Positions 1-10,534 of a DNA stretch of 64,000 bases are shown here, in pieces. How positions within the stretch are numbered: the stretch's first letter is position 1; each line of letters starts with the position of its first letter. The DNA is from Benincasa hispida (Eukaryota; Streptophyta; Magnoliopsida; Cucurbitales; Cucurbitaceae). The notes beneath the pieces are model-generated. The model saw nothing but the letters and a program-made list of their open reading frames with translations, was not told the DNA's origin and searched no databases. Location of the stretch: NCBI RefSeq assembly GCF_009727055.1, contig NC_052353.1, positions 39,990,830 to 40,054,829 on the forward strand, in the 5' to 3' direction. The position numbers and the translations under genes were made by a program.

Positions 1-41
1 ACCTTCTCTGAAAGAATCAACTCTCAACCCCATCATGGGCT

Positions 42-914
42 ATGGCCTTGAAAGCTTCATTGACGGTACATATCCCCATCCACCAAAATACCTCGACCCT
101 CAACAAACTCAACTCAATCCTCATTTCTCTTATTGGTAGAAGTGCAATCGCACTATTATCAGCTGGTTTTACTCATCTCTCAACGAAGATAAAATGGGAG
201 AAATCGTCGGATACGAATCCACATTGGAAATCTGGGAAACACTCTGAACAGTCTATGAATCCTCTTCAATAGCCTGGATTATGGGTTTGCACTCTCAGCT
301 TCAAAACATAAGAAAGGATGGCATCAGTGTCTCTCAATATCTTGCTAAGATCAAAGACATTACCGACAAGTTTGCTGCTATTAGGGAACCACTGTCTTAC
401 CGTGATCATCTTGCATACATTCTCGAAGTCCTCGGAAATGAATACAATCCGTTTGTGACTTCCATTTAGAACAGAACTGATCACCCATCTATCGCCGATG
501 TCCACAGTCTCTTCATCGCATATGACTATCGGCTAGAATCCCAGTCTGCTATGGACCAACTCCAACAAATACAAGCCAATGTCGCCCATCTCTCCCTACA
601 ACCTCGACGTCCTCACTAGCTGCAAACTACCAGGTCATCTTTCCGACCTCCTCCATCTCTTCCAGGTATTCTCCCTAACCCTACTTTCTCTACTGTGAAT
701 GCCACTAATTATACAGCTCATAGATCACCCACCCAAGCTCAACGACCACCCACCCATCAGCCAGCCATCCCACTCCTCCAATCGGCCACAATGTCAAATC
801 TGCAATAAGTTTGGCCATACAGCATTATCACGCTACAATATTGATAATCCAAAATACATAACCATTCAACATCCCCAAGCCTATTTTGCTCAAGCAACAC
901 CAACCTCAACTTAG
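42..914 (+). pseudogene. Copia gag remnant (element 1)
   Basis: Gag would form the retrotransposon nucleocapsid-like particle. The readable frame contains a stretch beginning MGEIVGYESTLEIWETL, a stop, then GLHSQLQNIRKDGISVSQYL, which resembles the UBN2-type gag domain of plant copia elements. A zinc-knuckle-like motif lies at about 792-833: C-x2-C-x4-H is present, but the final Cys is replaced by Arg (CGC where TGC would be expected). Several in-frame stops, for example at 467-469, and frame changes show that it is dead. The N-terminus is cut by the window edge or lies upstream. Confidence 0.75.
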
Positions 915-950
915 CCGTTATCCTATATTGCTACTCCCCCTACTCCAACA

Positions 951-1145
951 ATGAATCATCCCGATGAAGGTTGGTATATGGATTCCGGAGCTACTCATCA
1001 TATGACCCTTGACCTATCCAACATCCAACAGCTTGTCCCTTATTATGGTGGTGAACAAGTTGTCATAGGAAACGGTAAGTCCTTTCCCATCTCTCACATT
1101 GGTTCCTCCTCCATTCTTTCATCTACATCTCATACTTCGATTTAG
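951..1145 (+). pseudogene. Copia aspartic protease remnant (element 1)
   Basis: The WYMDSGATHHMT motif carries the D-S-G catalytic triad of a retropepsin-like protease, which cleaves the gag-pol polyprotein. It is followed by the usual copia sequence around YYGGEQVVIGNGKSFPISHIG. A stop at 1143-1145 ends the frame, while related sequence continues to about 1390 in broken form (ISRNLINIGHLCYDNNAYVEF). The domain is recognisable but not functional as an uninterrupted polyprotein. Confidence 0.8.
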
Positions 1146-1400
1146 CTTCACTCTATTCTTCACACACCTTCAATATCTCGAAATTTAATTAACATCGGTC
1201 ATTTATGTTATGATAATAATGCTTATGTTGAGTTTTTCCATGACTTCTTTGTTGTAAAGGACCTTCAAACCAAGAGTCCACTCCTCCGGGGCACACTTAA
1301 TCATGGCCTATACAAGCTTTCTATCAATCCATCTGCTACACGATCATTCAATTCCTCCTCTCATCCAATTGTCTTCATCTCAGTAGTCACAGACTTCTCT

Positions 1401-2230
1401 TTGTGGCACCGTCTTTTAGAACACCCCTTCCCTCCAGTGGTTCAATCTGTTTTGTCCAAATGCAAACTGAAGTACAAAAATAATTTTGATGTATCAGTTT
1501 GTGAACACTGTCAAATGGCCAAGAGCCATTGTTTACCTTTTCAATCTTCTAATTCTCGTCCACCCTCTCCTTTTGATATAGTGTATGTCGATGTATGGGG
1601 TCCTTCCCCTATCCATTCAATAAATGGAGATAGATATTTCTTGTTATTTATCGATGCTTTCTCTCGTTTTACTTGGATATATACAATGAAAGCAAAGTCT
1701 GAATTTCTCCCATGTTTTCTTAAGTTTCAAGCAATGATTTCAAACCAGTTTTTCACCACTATTAAATCAATCCAAATTGATGGAAGAGGGGAATTCAAAG
1801 CTCTCTCACCTATACTAGACAAAATTGGCATAATTCATCGTTTATCTTGTCCTTACACACCTCAACAAAATGGCACTGTCAAGGCATGTCGTTGAAGTCA
1901 GTCTAGCCATGCTTGCCCACTCCTCTGTTCCACATAGCTTCTGCCATTTTTCCTTCCACACCGCCATCTACCTTATCAACCAGCTACCTATACCTCTCCT
2001 TGCAAACAAGTCCCCCTATGAAACCTTATACTCTAAACTTTCTGACTACCAACTGCTTAAAGTATTAGGCTGCACCTATTTTCCATTCCTTCGATCGTTC
2101 AATGACAATAAACTCCAATACAGGTTTCATCCGTGTGTATTCTTAGGTTACTCTTCCTTGCACAAAGGATATCTTTGTCTCCATCACACAACATGTCGTA
2201 TTTATGTCTCCCGGCATGTCATTTTCAATG
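1401..2230 (+). pseudogene. Copia GAG-pre-integrase and integrase (element 1)
   Basis: The N-terminal zinc-binding part includes WHRLLEHP and CEHCQMAKSHCLPF. The catalytic core starts at FDIVYVDVWGP, which holds the first catalytic Asp, and continues through RYFLLFIDAFSRFTWIY and SIQIDGRGEFKAL, where the second Asp normally lies. Near 1890 the frame changes: one frame ends NGTVKACR-stop, and the domain continues from 1870 in another frame through LAMLAHSSVP and VFLGYSSLHKGYLCL to FNEAAFPF. A small deletion in the conserved segment that holds the catalytic Glu explains this. The enzyme would insert cDNA into the genome; this copy cannot be translated whole. Confidence 0.85.
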
Positions 2231-2736
2231 AAGCCGCCTTCCCTTTCCTTGATAACTCTCCATCAATCTCTTCTCCTTCACACTCTTCCTCTCCGGTCCT
2301 TTCCATTCCCATTCCAATTTGTCCTTCCCCCTTACATCAGGTCACTGTCAACTCCCAAGGCAACTATGTTCATCACCATCATTCCCTCCACCTACCTCCT
2401 CTTATACAATCCCATCCTCCCAACCCACAGCTGCATCTACACTACTTAACCTGTCTCTTATACACATCTAGATGTGTATAAGAGACAGCCCCCACCTACC
2501 TTCTTCTATACCATCTCCATCCCCCCAACCCACACCTGACACTACACCACTCAACCAACTCACTCCTCATCTTCCCCAATCACCTGAATCATCAACCAAT
2601 CCACCAGCTCCCATTATTTCCTCTCCCTCACCACCACCCACCTCTGCTCTCCCAACTCCCCCTACTTCCCCACACCCCAACCTTCCTATCACTTAGAACC
2701 ACCACCTCCCTACCCCTCACAACCAATAACCACCCC
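2231..2736 (+). other. Pro/Ser-rich integrase-RT linker (element 1)
   Basis: This is a C-rich, CCTCC-rich stretch typical of the low-complexity linker between copia integrase and reverse transcriptase. It encodes Pro, Ser, His and Thr in every useful frame. It is split by the synthetic adapter at 2451-2488 and has a stop near 2694. No domain is seen. Confidence 0.6.
2451..2488. other. Nextera (Tn5 mosaic-end) mate-pair junction adapter
   Basis: The 38 bases are CTGTCTCTTATACACATCT followed directly by its exact reverse complement. The 19-base half is the hyperactive-Tn5 mosaic end used in Nextera chemistry, and the two-halves-back-to-back form is the circularisation junction of Nextera mate-pair libraries. 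Translations through it give the well-known artefact peptides CLLYTSRCV and MCIRDS. This is synthetic sequence left in the assembly, not plant DNA. It may mark a gap filled from untrimmed reads, in which case the flanks may not be truly adjacent. Confidence 0.98.
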
Positions 2737-4359
2737 ATGATTACATGGTTAAAGATGGGCATTTTTAAACCAAAGGCTTGGCTGTCCGAGGTTACTGACT
2801 TGGATAAAACAGAACCACGATCCTACAAGAAAGCCCTTCTTCATCCAAGTTGGAAGCAAGCAATGCTTGAGGAATATAAAGCCCTCATAAGAAATAATAC
2901 ATGGTCTCTCACACCTCTGCCCCAGGATTGCAAGGTAATTGGCAGCAAATGGGTGTTTAGACTCAAACAAACTCCATCCAGTGAGATTGCTCGTTACAAG
3001 GCTCGTTTGGTTGCTCAAGGTTTCAACCAAGACTATGACATCGATTACTTTGAGACCTTCAGTCCAGTTGTCAAGCCTACTACCATTCGGCTTGTTCTGT
3101 CAATTGCTTTGTCTCATAACTGGATTATTCGGCAACTTGACGTACACAATGCCTTCCTCAATGGCGACTTATCTGAGGAAGTATACATCAAGCAACCACA
3201 TGGTTTCATAAGTGATCAACACCCTGATCATGTGTTACTTCTGCATAAGGCACTGTATGGCCTCAAGCAAAGTCCTCACGCATGGTTCTCAAAGCTCAGT
3301 ACCTATTTAATACAATGGGGCTTTTCCAATGCAAAATCTGATACATCAATGTTCATTTTCCGCAGCTCACATACTTTAATTATCTTTCTTATTTATGTTG
3401 ATGACATTATTGTAACTGGCAATAGCCCTGCAACCATTCAACACTTCATTACTTGTTTAAACACTCAATTTGCACTTAAAGATCTAAGTGATCTATCCTT
3501 TTTCTTTGGCATTCAGGTGGCTCGCTCATCAGATCACTTACATTTGTCTCAGTCCAAGTACATTCATAGTCTACTTGAACGTGCACAACTCACTGACTAC
3601 ATGCCAATTCACTCTCCAATGGTTGTTGGCGCCTCGTTGTCCCTCACTGACGGACAATCACTAGACAACCCCTCTGAATACAGAAGCCTAGTTGGTGCCC
3701 TCTAATATTGTATGCTGACCAGATCAGACATCAGCTTCAGTGTCAATAAGCTCTATCAGTTCATGCACGCCCCAACAACTTCACCCTTTCAAGTAGCCAA
3801 ACGCCTCTTTTGGTACTTCAAAGGCACGATCAATCATGGTATTCTTCTAACCAAGTCTTCTGTTTTGGCTTTAACTTGCTACACAGATGCCGATTGGGCC
3901 AGTTTCCTGGATGACAGACGAAGCACGAGTGGATTCTGTGTCTTTCTTGGTTCTAGCCTTATTTCATGGAGCTTATCCAAGCAAAAGGTAGTCTCTCAAT
4001 CCAGTGCCGAATCAAAATATCGTGGTCTATCCAATGCTACCACTGAGGTACTATGGATCCAATCAGTTCTCACTGAAATTGGTGTCAATCGAATCTCCAC
4101 CCCTCTGCTGCTCTGTGACAACCTCAGTGCCACATACATGGTCGTCATACCTATGCTTCATAACTGGAAAAAATATCTTGAGATTGATCTTCACTACCTC
4201 AGAGAAAAGGTTGCTTCCAAAAGCCTTTCAGTTAGATTCCTCCCCTCTGAGGATCAGTTGACCGACATCATGACAAAAACCTTACCAAGTCCTCGCTATC
4301 TCAGTTTGAAGACCAAGCTTACAGTCGCGGTAGCTTCTTGTTCGCTTGCGGGGGGATGA
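2737..4359 (+). pseudogene. Copia reverse transcriptase-RNase H (element 1)
   Basis: One reading frame runs from 2737 to 4359, broken only by a single stop at 3703-3705 (LVGAL-stop-YCMLTRSD), best explained by CAA to TAA. RT hallmarks are WKQAMLEEYKALIRNNTW, RYKARLVAQGFNQ, FSPVVKPTTIRLVLS, QLDVHNAFLNGDL, LYGLKQSPHAWF and the catalytic YVDD at 3394-3405. RNase H hallmarks are DADWASFLDDRRSTSG, SWSLSKQKVVSQSSAESKY and a late CDN motif. The protein would copy element RNA into cDNA and degrade the RNA strand. It is the best-preserved copia pol segment in the window, suggesting a fairly young element or a recent single nonsense change. Confidence 0.92.
4350..4356 (+). promoter_or_regulatory. Polypurine tract (element 1)
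   Basis: The purine run GGGGGGA lies just after the RNase H frame and directly before TGATAAACGAG, the likely first bases of the 3' LTR. It would prime plus-strand cDNA synthesis. Confidence 0.7.
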
Positions 4360-4984
4360 TAAACGAGTGTCACGTCATTGAAAAATATAACAAATTTTCC
4401 ATTCGTTTTCTGCTTTTTTCTTCAGCTTTCAGGTTCCACTATTTGGTTGTTAAATTTGTGTTTTCTCTTTCATGGTTGTTATGTTGGACCATTGATGTTA
4501 TGCCATGTGGCATTTTATATGTTAATAAATAGTGTTACATGACGAGCCATATCGATTGTTGAAGGCTGATCGTTTTAATACATTTCTTCTAACGTTTATT
4601 CTCTTTACCTATCGTGTAGCTAATTGTCTCTATCGTCTACATCCTATCGTGTACTATCCATCATGTACACTCTCGACCCATCGTGTAGTATCTTCCTCAT
4701 CGCCTACAGGCTCAACCCAATCGTGCAGTCTCCTTTGTCGCCTCTATCGTACACTTTCACCTCTATCGTGTAGACGCTTGCCTTTGTCATTTAAATATTT
4801 GTCAACGATCGTTTAGATATTTGACAACGATCGTTTACTCTTTCAACAACGATCGTTTAGCCTTCACTTCTCAACAATCGTTTAGTCTTTGACAATGATC
4901 GTTTAGTCTTCACTTCTCAACGATCGTTTAGTCTTTGACAACGATCGTTTAGTCTTTGCTTCTCTTCATCTCTTACACAATCAA
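4357..4984 (+). repeat. 3' LTR of element 1 (right end approximate)
   Basis: It starts with TG straight after the polypurine tract. The right end is placed at a CA in ACACAATCA but cannot be checked, because the 5' LTR is outside the window. More than half of its length is taken up by degenerate and perfect CGATCGTTTAG-type repeats (separate entry). Confidence 0.6.
4605..4960. repeat. CGATCGTTTAG minisatellite in the element 1 LTR
   Basis: The left half has loose copies of ATCGTGTAG/ATCGTCTAC. The right half is a clear tandem run with cores at 4806, 4828, 4850, 4875 (CAATCG), 4896 (TGATCG), 4921 and 4942. Spacings are 22, 22, 25, 21, 25 and 21 bases, each core being followed by TTTA. CGATCG is itself a palindrome. 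Confidence 0.9.
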
Positions 4985-5485
4985 TCCATATAGTTTATCT
5001 CCAAGTTTGTATTAAACTACATTTTAGCCTTCTTCCTCGATGAACATCCACTGCTGATGTCGTCCTCCCACTACGATGATGACTCAACCTCTTGCTAGAG
5101 ACGAACGACAACATTCCCCATCACCAACAATGATAATGAGTCAATGATGATCATGAAACTTTAAACCCACGATCAAATGACGAAGTCCCTTCTCAATTGA
5201 GCTTCCTTAAAAAGGTGTGATAGGAATTTTCTTCTCTGACCCATTTGTTTAATTGGACAGTATGAACTATTCTTCTTCTCACTATTTGCTCTTGATTTTA
5301 CATTGTTGGTTTTCAAGATATGAACCTCGGGTGAAATTGAAGTAATATTCTCAACCTAGTTGATAATCAATTCAATTAGTCAATTCCTCTTCATTTCTTC
5401 TGGTGTAGCTCAATGAAGAAGGAGAAAGAAAGAAAGAAACTTGAAAGAAAATTAAGGAAGCCATCAACTGATGGAAAACTCTCCA
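4985..5485. other. Unassigned sequence left of element 2
   Basis: No convincing reading frame or repeat end was recognised. It contains purine-rich stretches (GAAAGAAAGAAAG near 5420-5440) and ends with CTCCA at 5481-5485, which is the left target duplication of element 2. It is therefore the pre-insertion locus, continuing at 11332. Confidence 0.5.
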
Positions 5486-6361
5486 TGTTGGGAATGATAT
5501 GCTTAAATGGGCTAAGAACTCACTGCACTATTAAACTAAAGATGATCTTTTGGGCTTAAAGAAACCCAGACCCTATACTGAATACCAAATACCACCTTAG
5601 TTGAAAACACAAACACAAATTAGTGTGCTGAAAGCACAATCCGTGTGAAGAAAATCTCCACCCTACACCTTGACGGTTGTGATTAGAAATAAGCACTTCT
5701 GAAGTTTTATAGAACTCAAATGACTATTCCTATCTTTTCTTTGTTGTAGAGAAAACCGAGAGAAAAGAAAGAGAGAATCTGAGGGGAGATAATACCGGAA
5801 ATCGCCTGGACGATGAGGCTGCTATCGTCTAGCCGATTGGAGGTAAAACAAGGAGCATCTAGACGATAAGGGAAAAGTCGTCTANCCGGAAATCGCCTGG
5901 ACGATGAGGCTGCTATCGTCTAGCCGATTGGAGGTAAAACAAGGAGCATCTAGACGATAAGGGAAAAGTCGTCTAGACGATGAAGGTTTTACTGAAGATC
6001 GTCTAGATGATGGGGTTCTAAGTCGACGATAGTCTACATAATAGAGGTGCTGAGGTAAACGATCAATGGAAAAACGATACACGATCGATGGCTAAATGGT
6101 AAACGATAGAACAAAGATGATCGATGAAGAAGATGAATACGATGATTTACGTGGTTCGGCCAAGGATAACCCACGTCCACGGAGAAGCTGATGGGATTTT
6201 TTTTATTAGGGGAGTTACAAGATAAGTCTTTAGCCTTTCTTGAACACTCTGTATTTTGACTCTCTTACTTTTACATGTAGTTACAAAATGTATATAAAGG
6301 CAGCTTGTATGTAATTGATTCCTAGCAACCTTGAAGTTGTTTTCATCTTTCTGTAATAACA
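5486..6361 (-). repeat. 3' LTR of element 2 (contains an assembly duplication)
   Basis: It aligns along its whole length with 10535-11331 and shares the same terminal bases. It is 876 bases against 797. The excess comes from a second copy of 90 bases next to an N; the partner LTR has only one copy but has about 11 extra bases (GATTGATACAA) near 11180. The interior is rich in ATCGTCTAGACGAT-type palindromes. Confidence 0.93.
5795..5975. other. Single-N join flanked by a 90-bp direct duplication
   Basis: Bases 5795-5884 are repeated at 5886-5975, with one unknown base at 5885 between them. I saw no difference between the copies by eye. The sister LTR at 10535-11331 has only one copy of this segment. 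The pattern fits two contigs whose overlapping ends were joined with a one-base gap, not a biological duplication. Confidence 0.9.
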
Positions 6362-6373
6362 ATCTCCACTTTG
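6362..6373 (-). promoter_or_regulatory. Polypurine tract (element 2)
   Basis: On the minus strand AAAGTGGAGAT comes immediately before the LTR start TGTTATTACAG. It would prime plus-strand synthesis. Its position on the inner side of the left LTR fixes the element's orientation. Confidence 0.75.
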
Positions 6374-6546
6374 AAATAAACTTCAAGTGTTTCTTCAGCT
6401 TCTCTGAACTGTCTGTCTTCTTCTTAACCTTTGTCTCTCAGCTCAAACCCTATAATATCAAGGCACTTCTGAAGTTTGAGCTGAGTGATTGTCTTTGTCA
6501 ACATCTTGGAGGCATTCTCTGAGGTATGTACTTTCAGAACTTCAAC

Positions 6547-7113
6547 TTATTTTGCTTCTATCTGTTCTTGAATGAAATGATATTTAACATCTATATGTTT
6601 AGTTCTGTTATGGTACTGAGGGTGCTTAGATAAATGTATGGTGCTCTGATTGTCACAAAAAAAATTCACTGTATTCTGTTTTATCACGAAGTCACATAGG
6701 AGACCCTTTAGCCATAGACCTTCCTTTACTGCCTTTGAAAGGGCAATAAACTCTGCCTCAGTAGTAGAAAGCGCTACTACTAATTTTAAAGTAGCCTTCC
6801 AGCTTAGGACACACCTTCTATATAGGAAGATATACCCTAATAAGGATCTTCTCTTGTCTAGATCTCCAGCATAGTCAAAGTCAACATACCCAATCAGCTT
6901 TGGTTCACTGTCTGGAAGCTGTTGGTACATTAGTTTAGCATTAGAAGTACCCTTAAGATACCTCATTATCCACTTAGTTGCCTCCCAGTGTCTTTTATCC
7001 GGATTAGCCATATATCTACTCACTAAACTAGTAGCATAGGCAATGTTAGGTCTTGTAGACACCATTAGATACATTAAGCTTCCAATAACTTGGGAATAGG
7101 GGACTGTTGACAT
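6547..7113 (-). pseudogene. Copia RNase H (element 2)
   Basis: A 188-residue open stretch reads from SQVIGSLMYLMVSTRPNIAY through RRSLLGYIFL, CVLSWKATLKLVVALSTTEAE and FCDNQSTIHLSKHPQYHNRT to HFIQEQIEAK. These are the standard copia RT-connection and RNase H blocks. The frame stops at its 3' end, although recognisable sequence (VEVLKVHTSENASKMLTK) continues to about 6480. It is separated by a frame change from the RT segment to the right. Confidence 0.9.
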
Positions 7114-8261
7114 TACTTCTGATGTTCAATGTCAGATTCTTTAGGTGAATTCTCTGTTGAGAGTTTGAAATGGTTAGCTATAGGAATAGATACTAATTTG
7201 GCCTCTATCATGTGATATTTCTTTAACAATTTCTGGCAATATTGTGACAGATCAATGCTTAGAATACTTGCTTTTCTGTTTATGATAATATCAATGCCTA
7301 GTATTCTTATTGCATTGCTCATGTCTTTCATTTCGAATTCTAACTTGAGTGAATCTTTTACTTTATTTAACTATTTCATAGTTGCTCCTTATAAAAGCAT
7401 GTCATCCACATATAGTAACAAGTAGATAGGATGAGTATAGGTATCTGTGTTTATGTAAACACAACTGTCATAGAAGCTTTTATAAAAGCCATTCTTTTGC
7501 ACAAAATCACTAAATCTTCTGTTCCAACATCTAGGGGACTGTTTAAGGCCGTAGATAGACTTTTTGAGTAGGCATACATAGTCTTATTTCCCTCTAATCT
7601 CATACCCCTTAGGTTGGCTCATATAGATAACTTCCTCTAGGAAGCCATGTAGAAAAGCTGTTTTAACATCAAGTTGCTCCAACTCTAGGTTATTCTGAGC
7701 ATTAATAGACAACAACAATCTGATAGAAGTCTGCTTGACCACTGGAGAAAATATCTCATTGAAATCAACACCCGACCTCTGTGTAAAACCCTTAGCAACC
7801 AACCTAGCTTTATATCTAGGTCCTTGATCATTAGGGAAACCTTCCTTCAATTTGTATACCCATTTGGATGCAATTGGCTTGCATCCTTTTGGCAAAGGTG
7901 TCAACTCCCAAATGTTGTTTCTTACTAGTGAATTAACTTCTTCATTCATTGCTTCTATCCACAACTTAGCTTTAGGACAATTCGCTGCTTCTTCAAAGGT
8001 TGAGGGTTCTAGATCATTAGATAAATCAGAAGCATTCAAAGCTAAGTAGTCTTCATACCTTGAAGGTGGCACAATAGTTCTTTTCTGCCTATCTTTAGCT
8101 AGGTTGTACCCCCTCAAATATGGTTCTTCTTGCTCAAGATCAGTAATGGCATCTTCTACTTCTTCTTCAAGATGAGGTAGTTGATCAAAAGGTGATTCAG
8201 AGCTTGAAGGATCAGAATTAGGGTTAAGAACTTGCTCCATCTCAATTTTATCATTCTTCAT
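7113..8261 (-). pseudogene. Copia reverse transcriptase (element 2)
   Basis: The first open block (8261-7584) contains WIEAMNEEVNSLVRNNIWEL, SKWVYKLKEG, RYKARLVAKGFTQRSGVDF, FSPVVKQTSIRLLLS and QLDVKTAFLHGFLEEVIYM. After a stop at about 7584 the domain continues with IYGLKQSPRCWNRRF and the catalytic YVDD at 7412-7401. A further stop follows, then MKDMSNAIRILGIDI, which is the end of RT. At least three stops break it. Confidence 0.9.
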
Positions 8262-8482
8262 TTGAGGTGCTGTAACATTAGAATTAGATCTCTACATATA
8301 CATTTCATCCTCCCTGAAAACAACATCTCTACTGGTGATACATCTCTTCTCTGTAGGGTGCCACATTCTAAACCCCTTAACACCTTATGTGAAGCCTAAA
8401 AACATACATTTCACAGCTCTGGCAGCTAATTTCCCTTTACTCTAATGAACAAAGCCAGTGCAACCAAACACCCTTAGGTTAT

Positions 8483-9120
8483 TTAGGATAGGAGGTTGTT
8501 TGGTCCACCTTTCTTCAAGGGTTGAAAGTTGAGAGATGCATGGGGGCATCTGTTTAGTGTATAGACAGTGTATGAGGCTGCTTCTGCCCAAAATTTCTCA
8601 GGAAGTATAGCATCTGACAATAGGCTTCTTACTCTCTCCATTATAGTTTTGTTCAATCTCTCTGCCACCCCATTTTTCTGAGGTGTATACCTAACTGTCT
8701 TGTGTCTAGTAATACTATACTGTCTACAAAAAACATTGAACTCCTCTGCATAGTACTCAAGCCCATTATCAGTTCTTAGATGCTTAATTTGACAATTAGA
8801 TAATTTTTCAACTATAATCTTCCATTCTTTGAACTTTGCGAAAACTAAATCCTTAGATTTAAGGAAATAGATCTAACACTTTCTAGAATAGTCATCAACA
8901 AAGGTTAAGAAAAACCTGGCTCCACTTAAGGACTGGAAAGGTGAAGGACCCCATAGGTTCGAATGCACATAGTCAAGGATGGCCTTGGTTGTGTTTGAGC
9001 CTTCACAAAACTCTGCCTAGTAGCCTTCCCTATCACACAATATTCACAAAAGAATAGGCTCTAATGAACTCCCTTAAGTAGAATTCCCTGATTGGCAAGA
9101 GCTTGTAGACCTTTGGCACT
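8483..9120 (-). pseudogene. Copia integrase remnant (element 2)
   Basis: The clearest part is MAERLNKTIMERVRSLLSDA and EKFWAEAASYTVYTLNRCP at 8668-8530, the C-terminal half of a copia integrase core. Its Glu in the AERLN block is the usual third catalytic residue. Upstream, between 8700 and 9120, the pattern HLRTDNGLEYY and SGARFFLTFVDDYS can be followed with frame changes and stops. Confidence 0.8.
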
Positions 9121-9150
9121 AATGTGTGAGAGTCTTTTGTGCCAAAGATC

Positions 9151-9570
9151 TCATTCAGTAGGTTGCTTCTGAGTCACAATCAAAGTTGAGTGAATTTTCT
9201 GAACTCCTTGAACAACATACACACCATTAATCTTCACCCCTCTGAGGATAGGCTTACTGTTTTCCAAGACTTCACAATAACATTCCTTACCTCTGCATTC
9301 ACAGCCAATAGAATCAAGCATGCCTAATGAAATTAGATTTCTCTTCAGCTTAGGCACATGTCTGACTTTCCTCAATAGCTTGACTGTTCCATCTTCAAGT
9401 TTCAGTGAGACTGAGCCAATTCCAACCACTGGACATGAGTTATTATTACCCATGTAGAAAGATCCTCCATCCAACTCTCTATAGGTACTAAACTAGTATT
9501 TGTGGGGTGTCATGTAGAAAGAACACCCTAAATCTAAAACCCAATCTAGGTTCTTATTAACTTCTTCTTC
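9151..9570 (-). pseudogene. Copia protease to GAG-pre-integrase remnant (element 2)
   Basis: An open stretch at 9474-9151 reads MGNNNSCPVVGIGSVSLKLEDG, VRHVPKLKRNLISLGMLDS and LRGVKINGVYVVQG, the downstream part of a copia protease and the following spacer. The active-site area just to the right (about 9480-9570) is degenerate: a DLGCSFYMTPHKY-like string replaces the expected D-S-G-C-S, and a stop follows. Confidence 0.75.
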
Positions 9571-9660
9571 TGCCTTCCAATTAGAGGTAGCCAAAGTATC
9601 TGAATAGAAGAAAGAGTCCTCACAAACTGAGGCTTCACCTGACTGATTAGGTTAGACTTT

Positions 9661-10441
9661 CTATTGAGGTTGTGGTTGCTTATTTTTCTGCTCATTCTTC
9701 CACTTCAAAGTTCGGCAATCCTTGATTAGATGTCCAAGTGTTTTTGCAATATTTACATCTAACCTTGGATTTTTCTTTTCCCTCTTCTGTTGAGCTTTGT
9801 TTTCCTTTTTCCTTATTGTTCTGTTTTGACTTACCCTTGACAAATAAGCCCTCTACACTAGGCTTGTCTTCCTTGCTAGTTATAAGCTTTATTTCTCTGA
9901 TTTTAAGAGTTGAAATGATAATATCAGTGGTTAGGGAATCTCTCCCATATTTTAGGGCAGTCTTCACATCTTTGTAGGAATCCAACAATGAGTTGAAAAG
10001 CATAAAGGCTTCATTATCTACCTCAATCTCTTCTCCTTGAGTCTTGCATTCAGTAGTTATCCTCTTGAAATCATCTAGATTCTCTGTCAAGGATTTAAAA
10101 GCACTCATCTTGAAGGTAAAGAATCTTTCCCTTAGGAAAAGTTTGTTGGGCAGATTTTTAGTCTTATAAAGCTCATTCAACTTGCTCCACATCTTAAAAG
10201 CTGTCTCTTGGTCGATCACTTGCCTTAGGACACTGCCAGACAAGTTTAAAACCAGTGTTCCATGAGCAATTAGCTCCATGTTCTCTTTTTCTTCTTCAGT
10301 TGCAGTGATTGGCAGCTTGGTTGGATCCTCTAGGGCCTTATGTGCTCTTTGTTGTCCCAGGATGGCCTTGATCTTGGCTTTCCACAAGACAAAGTCTCCT
10401 TTCCTATCGAATTTTTCAATGTCATACCTTGGTACTGCCAT
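9661..10441 (-). pseudogene. Copia gag (element 2)
   Basis: The start ATG at 10441 opens MAVPRYDIEKFDRKGDFVLW, typical of plant copia gag. It is followed by LNLSGSVLRQVIDQETAFKM, LYKTKNLPNKLFLRERFFTF and a Lys/Glu-rich tail with CKYCKN. The zinc knuckle (C-x2-C...GHLIKDC) is split between two frames near 9740-9790. The N-terminal ~230 residues are uninterrupted, so this is one of the longer intact pieces of the element. Confidence 0.9.
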
Positions 10442-10520
10442 ATTTGATTCAAATTCTGTCTGAAAAGCTCCAAGATTTTGCTTCTTTAGAATCTTGATTA
10501 ATCTTGGAGCTTTCTTGCAG

Positions 10521-10532
10521 GCTTTGAAACCA
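10521..10532 (-). other. Primer binding site (element 2)
   Basis: The minus-strand sequence TGGTTTCAAAGC lies two bases inside the 5' LTR. It differs at two positions from TGGTATCAGAGC, the usual complement of the 3' end of plant initiator tRNA-Met. Confidence 0.8.
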
Positions 10533-10534
10533 CT

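Larger units (their letters stand above)
1..4984 (+). mobile_element. Copia element 1, 5' end outside the window
   Basis: Ty1/copia order is read on the plus strand: gag, protease, integrase, reverse transcriptase, RNase H, polypurine tract, then a 3' LTR. The 5' LTR and the start of gag lie left of the window, so no target duplication can be checked. The 3' limit near 4984 is a guess, because the partner LTR is missing. Gag and protease are broken by stops, while RT-RNase H is nearly open. A synthetic adapter interrupts the integrase-RT linker, so continuity across 2451-2488 is not proven. Confidence 0.85.

Noticed and set aside
1870..2696. Two open frames ending CLLYTSRCV and beginning MCIRDS
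   Set aside because: Those peptides are translations of the synthetic adapter; the frames are not natural genes.
4805..4960. Possible CRISPR-like spaced repeats (CGATCGTTTAG units)
   Set aside because: Spacers are too short, similar to each other and inside a plant LTR; this is a minisatellite.
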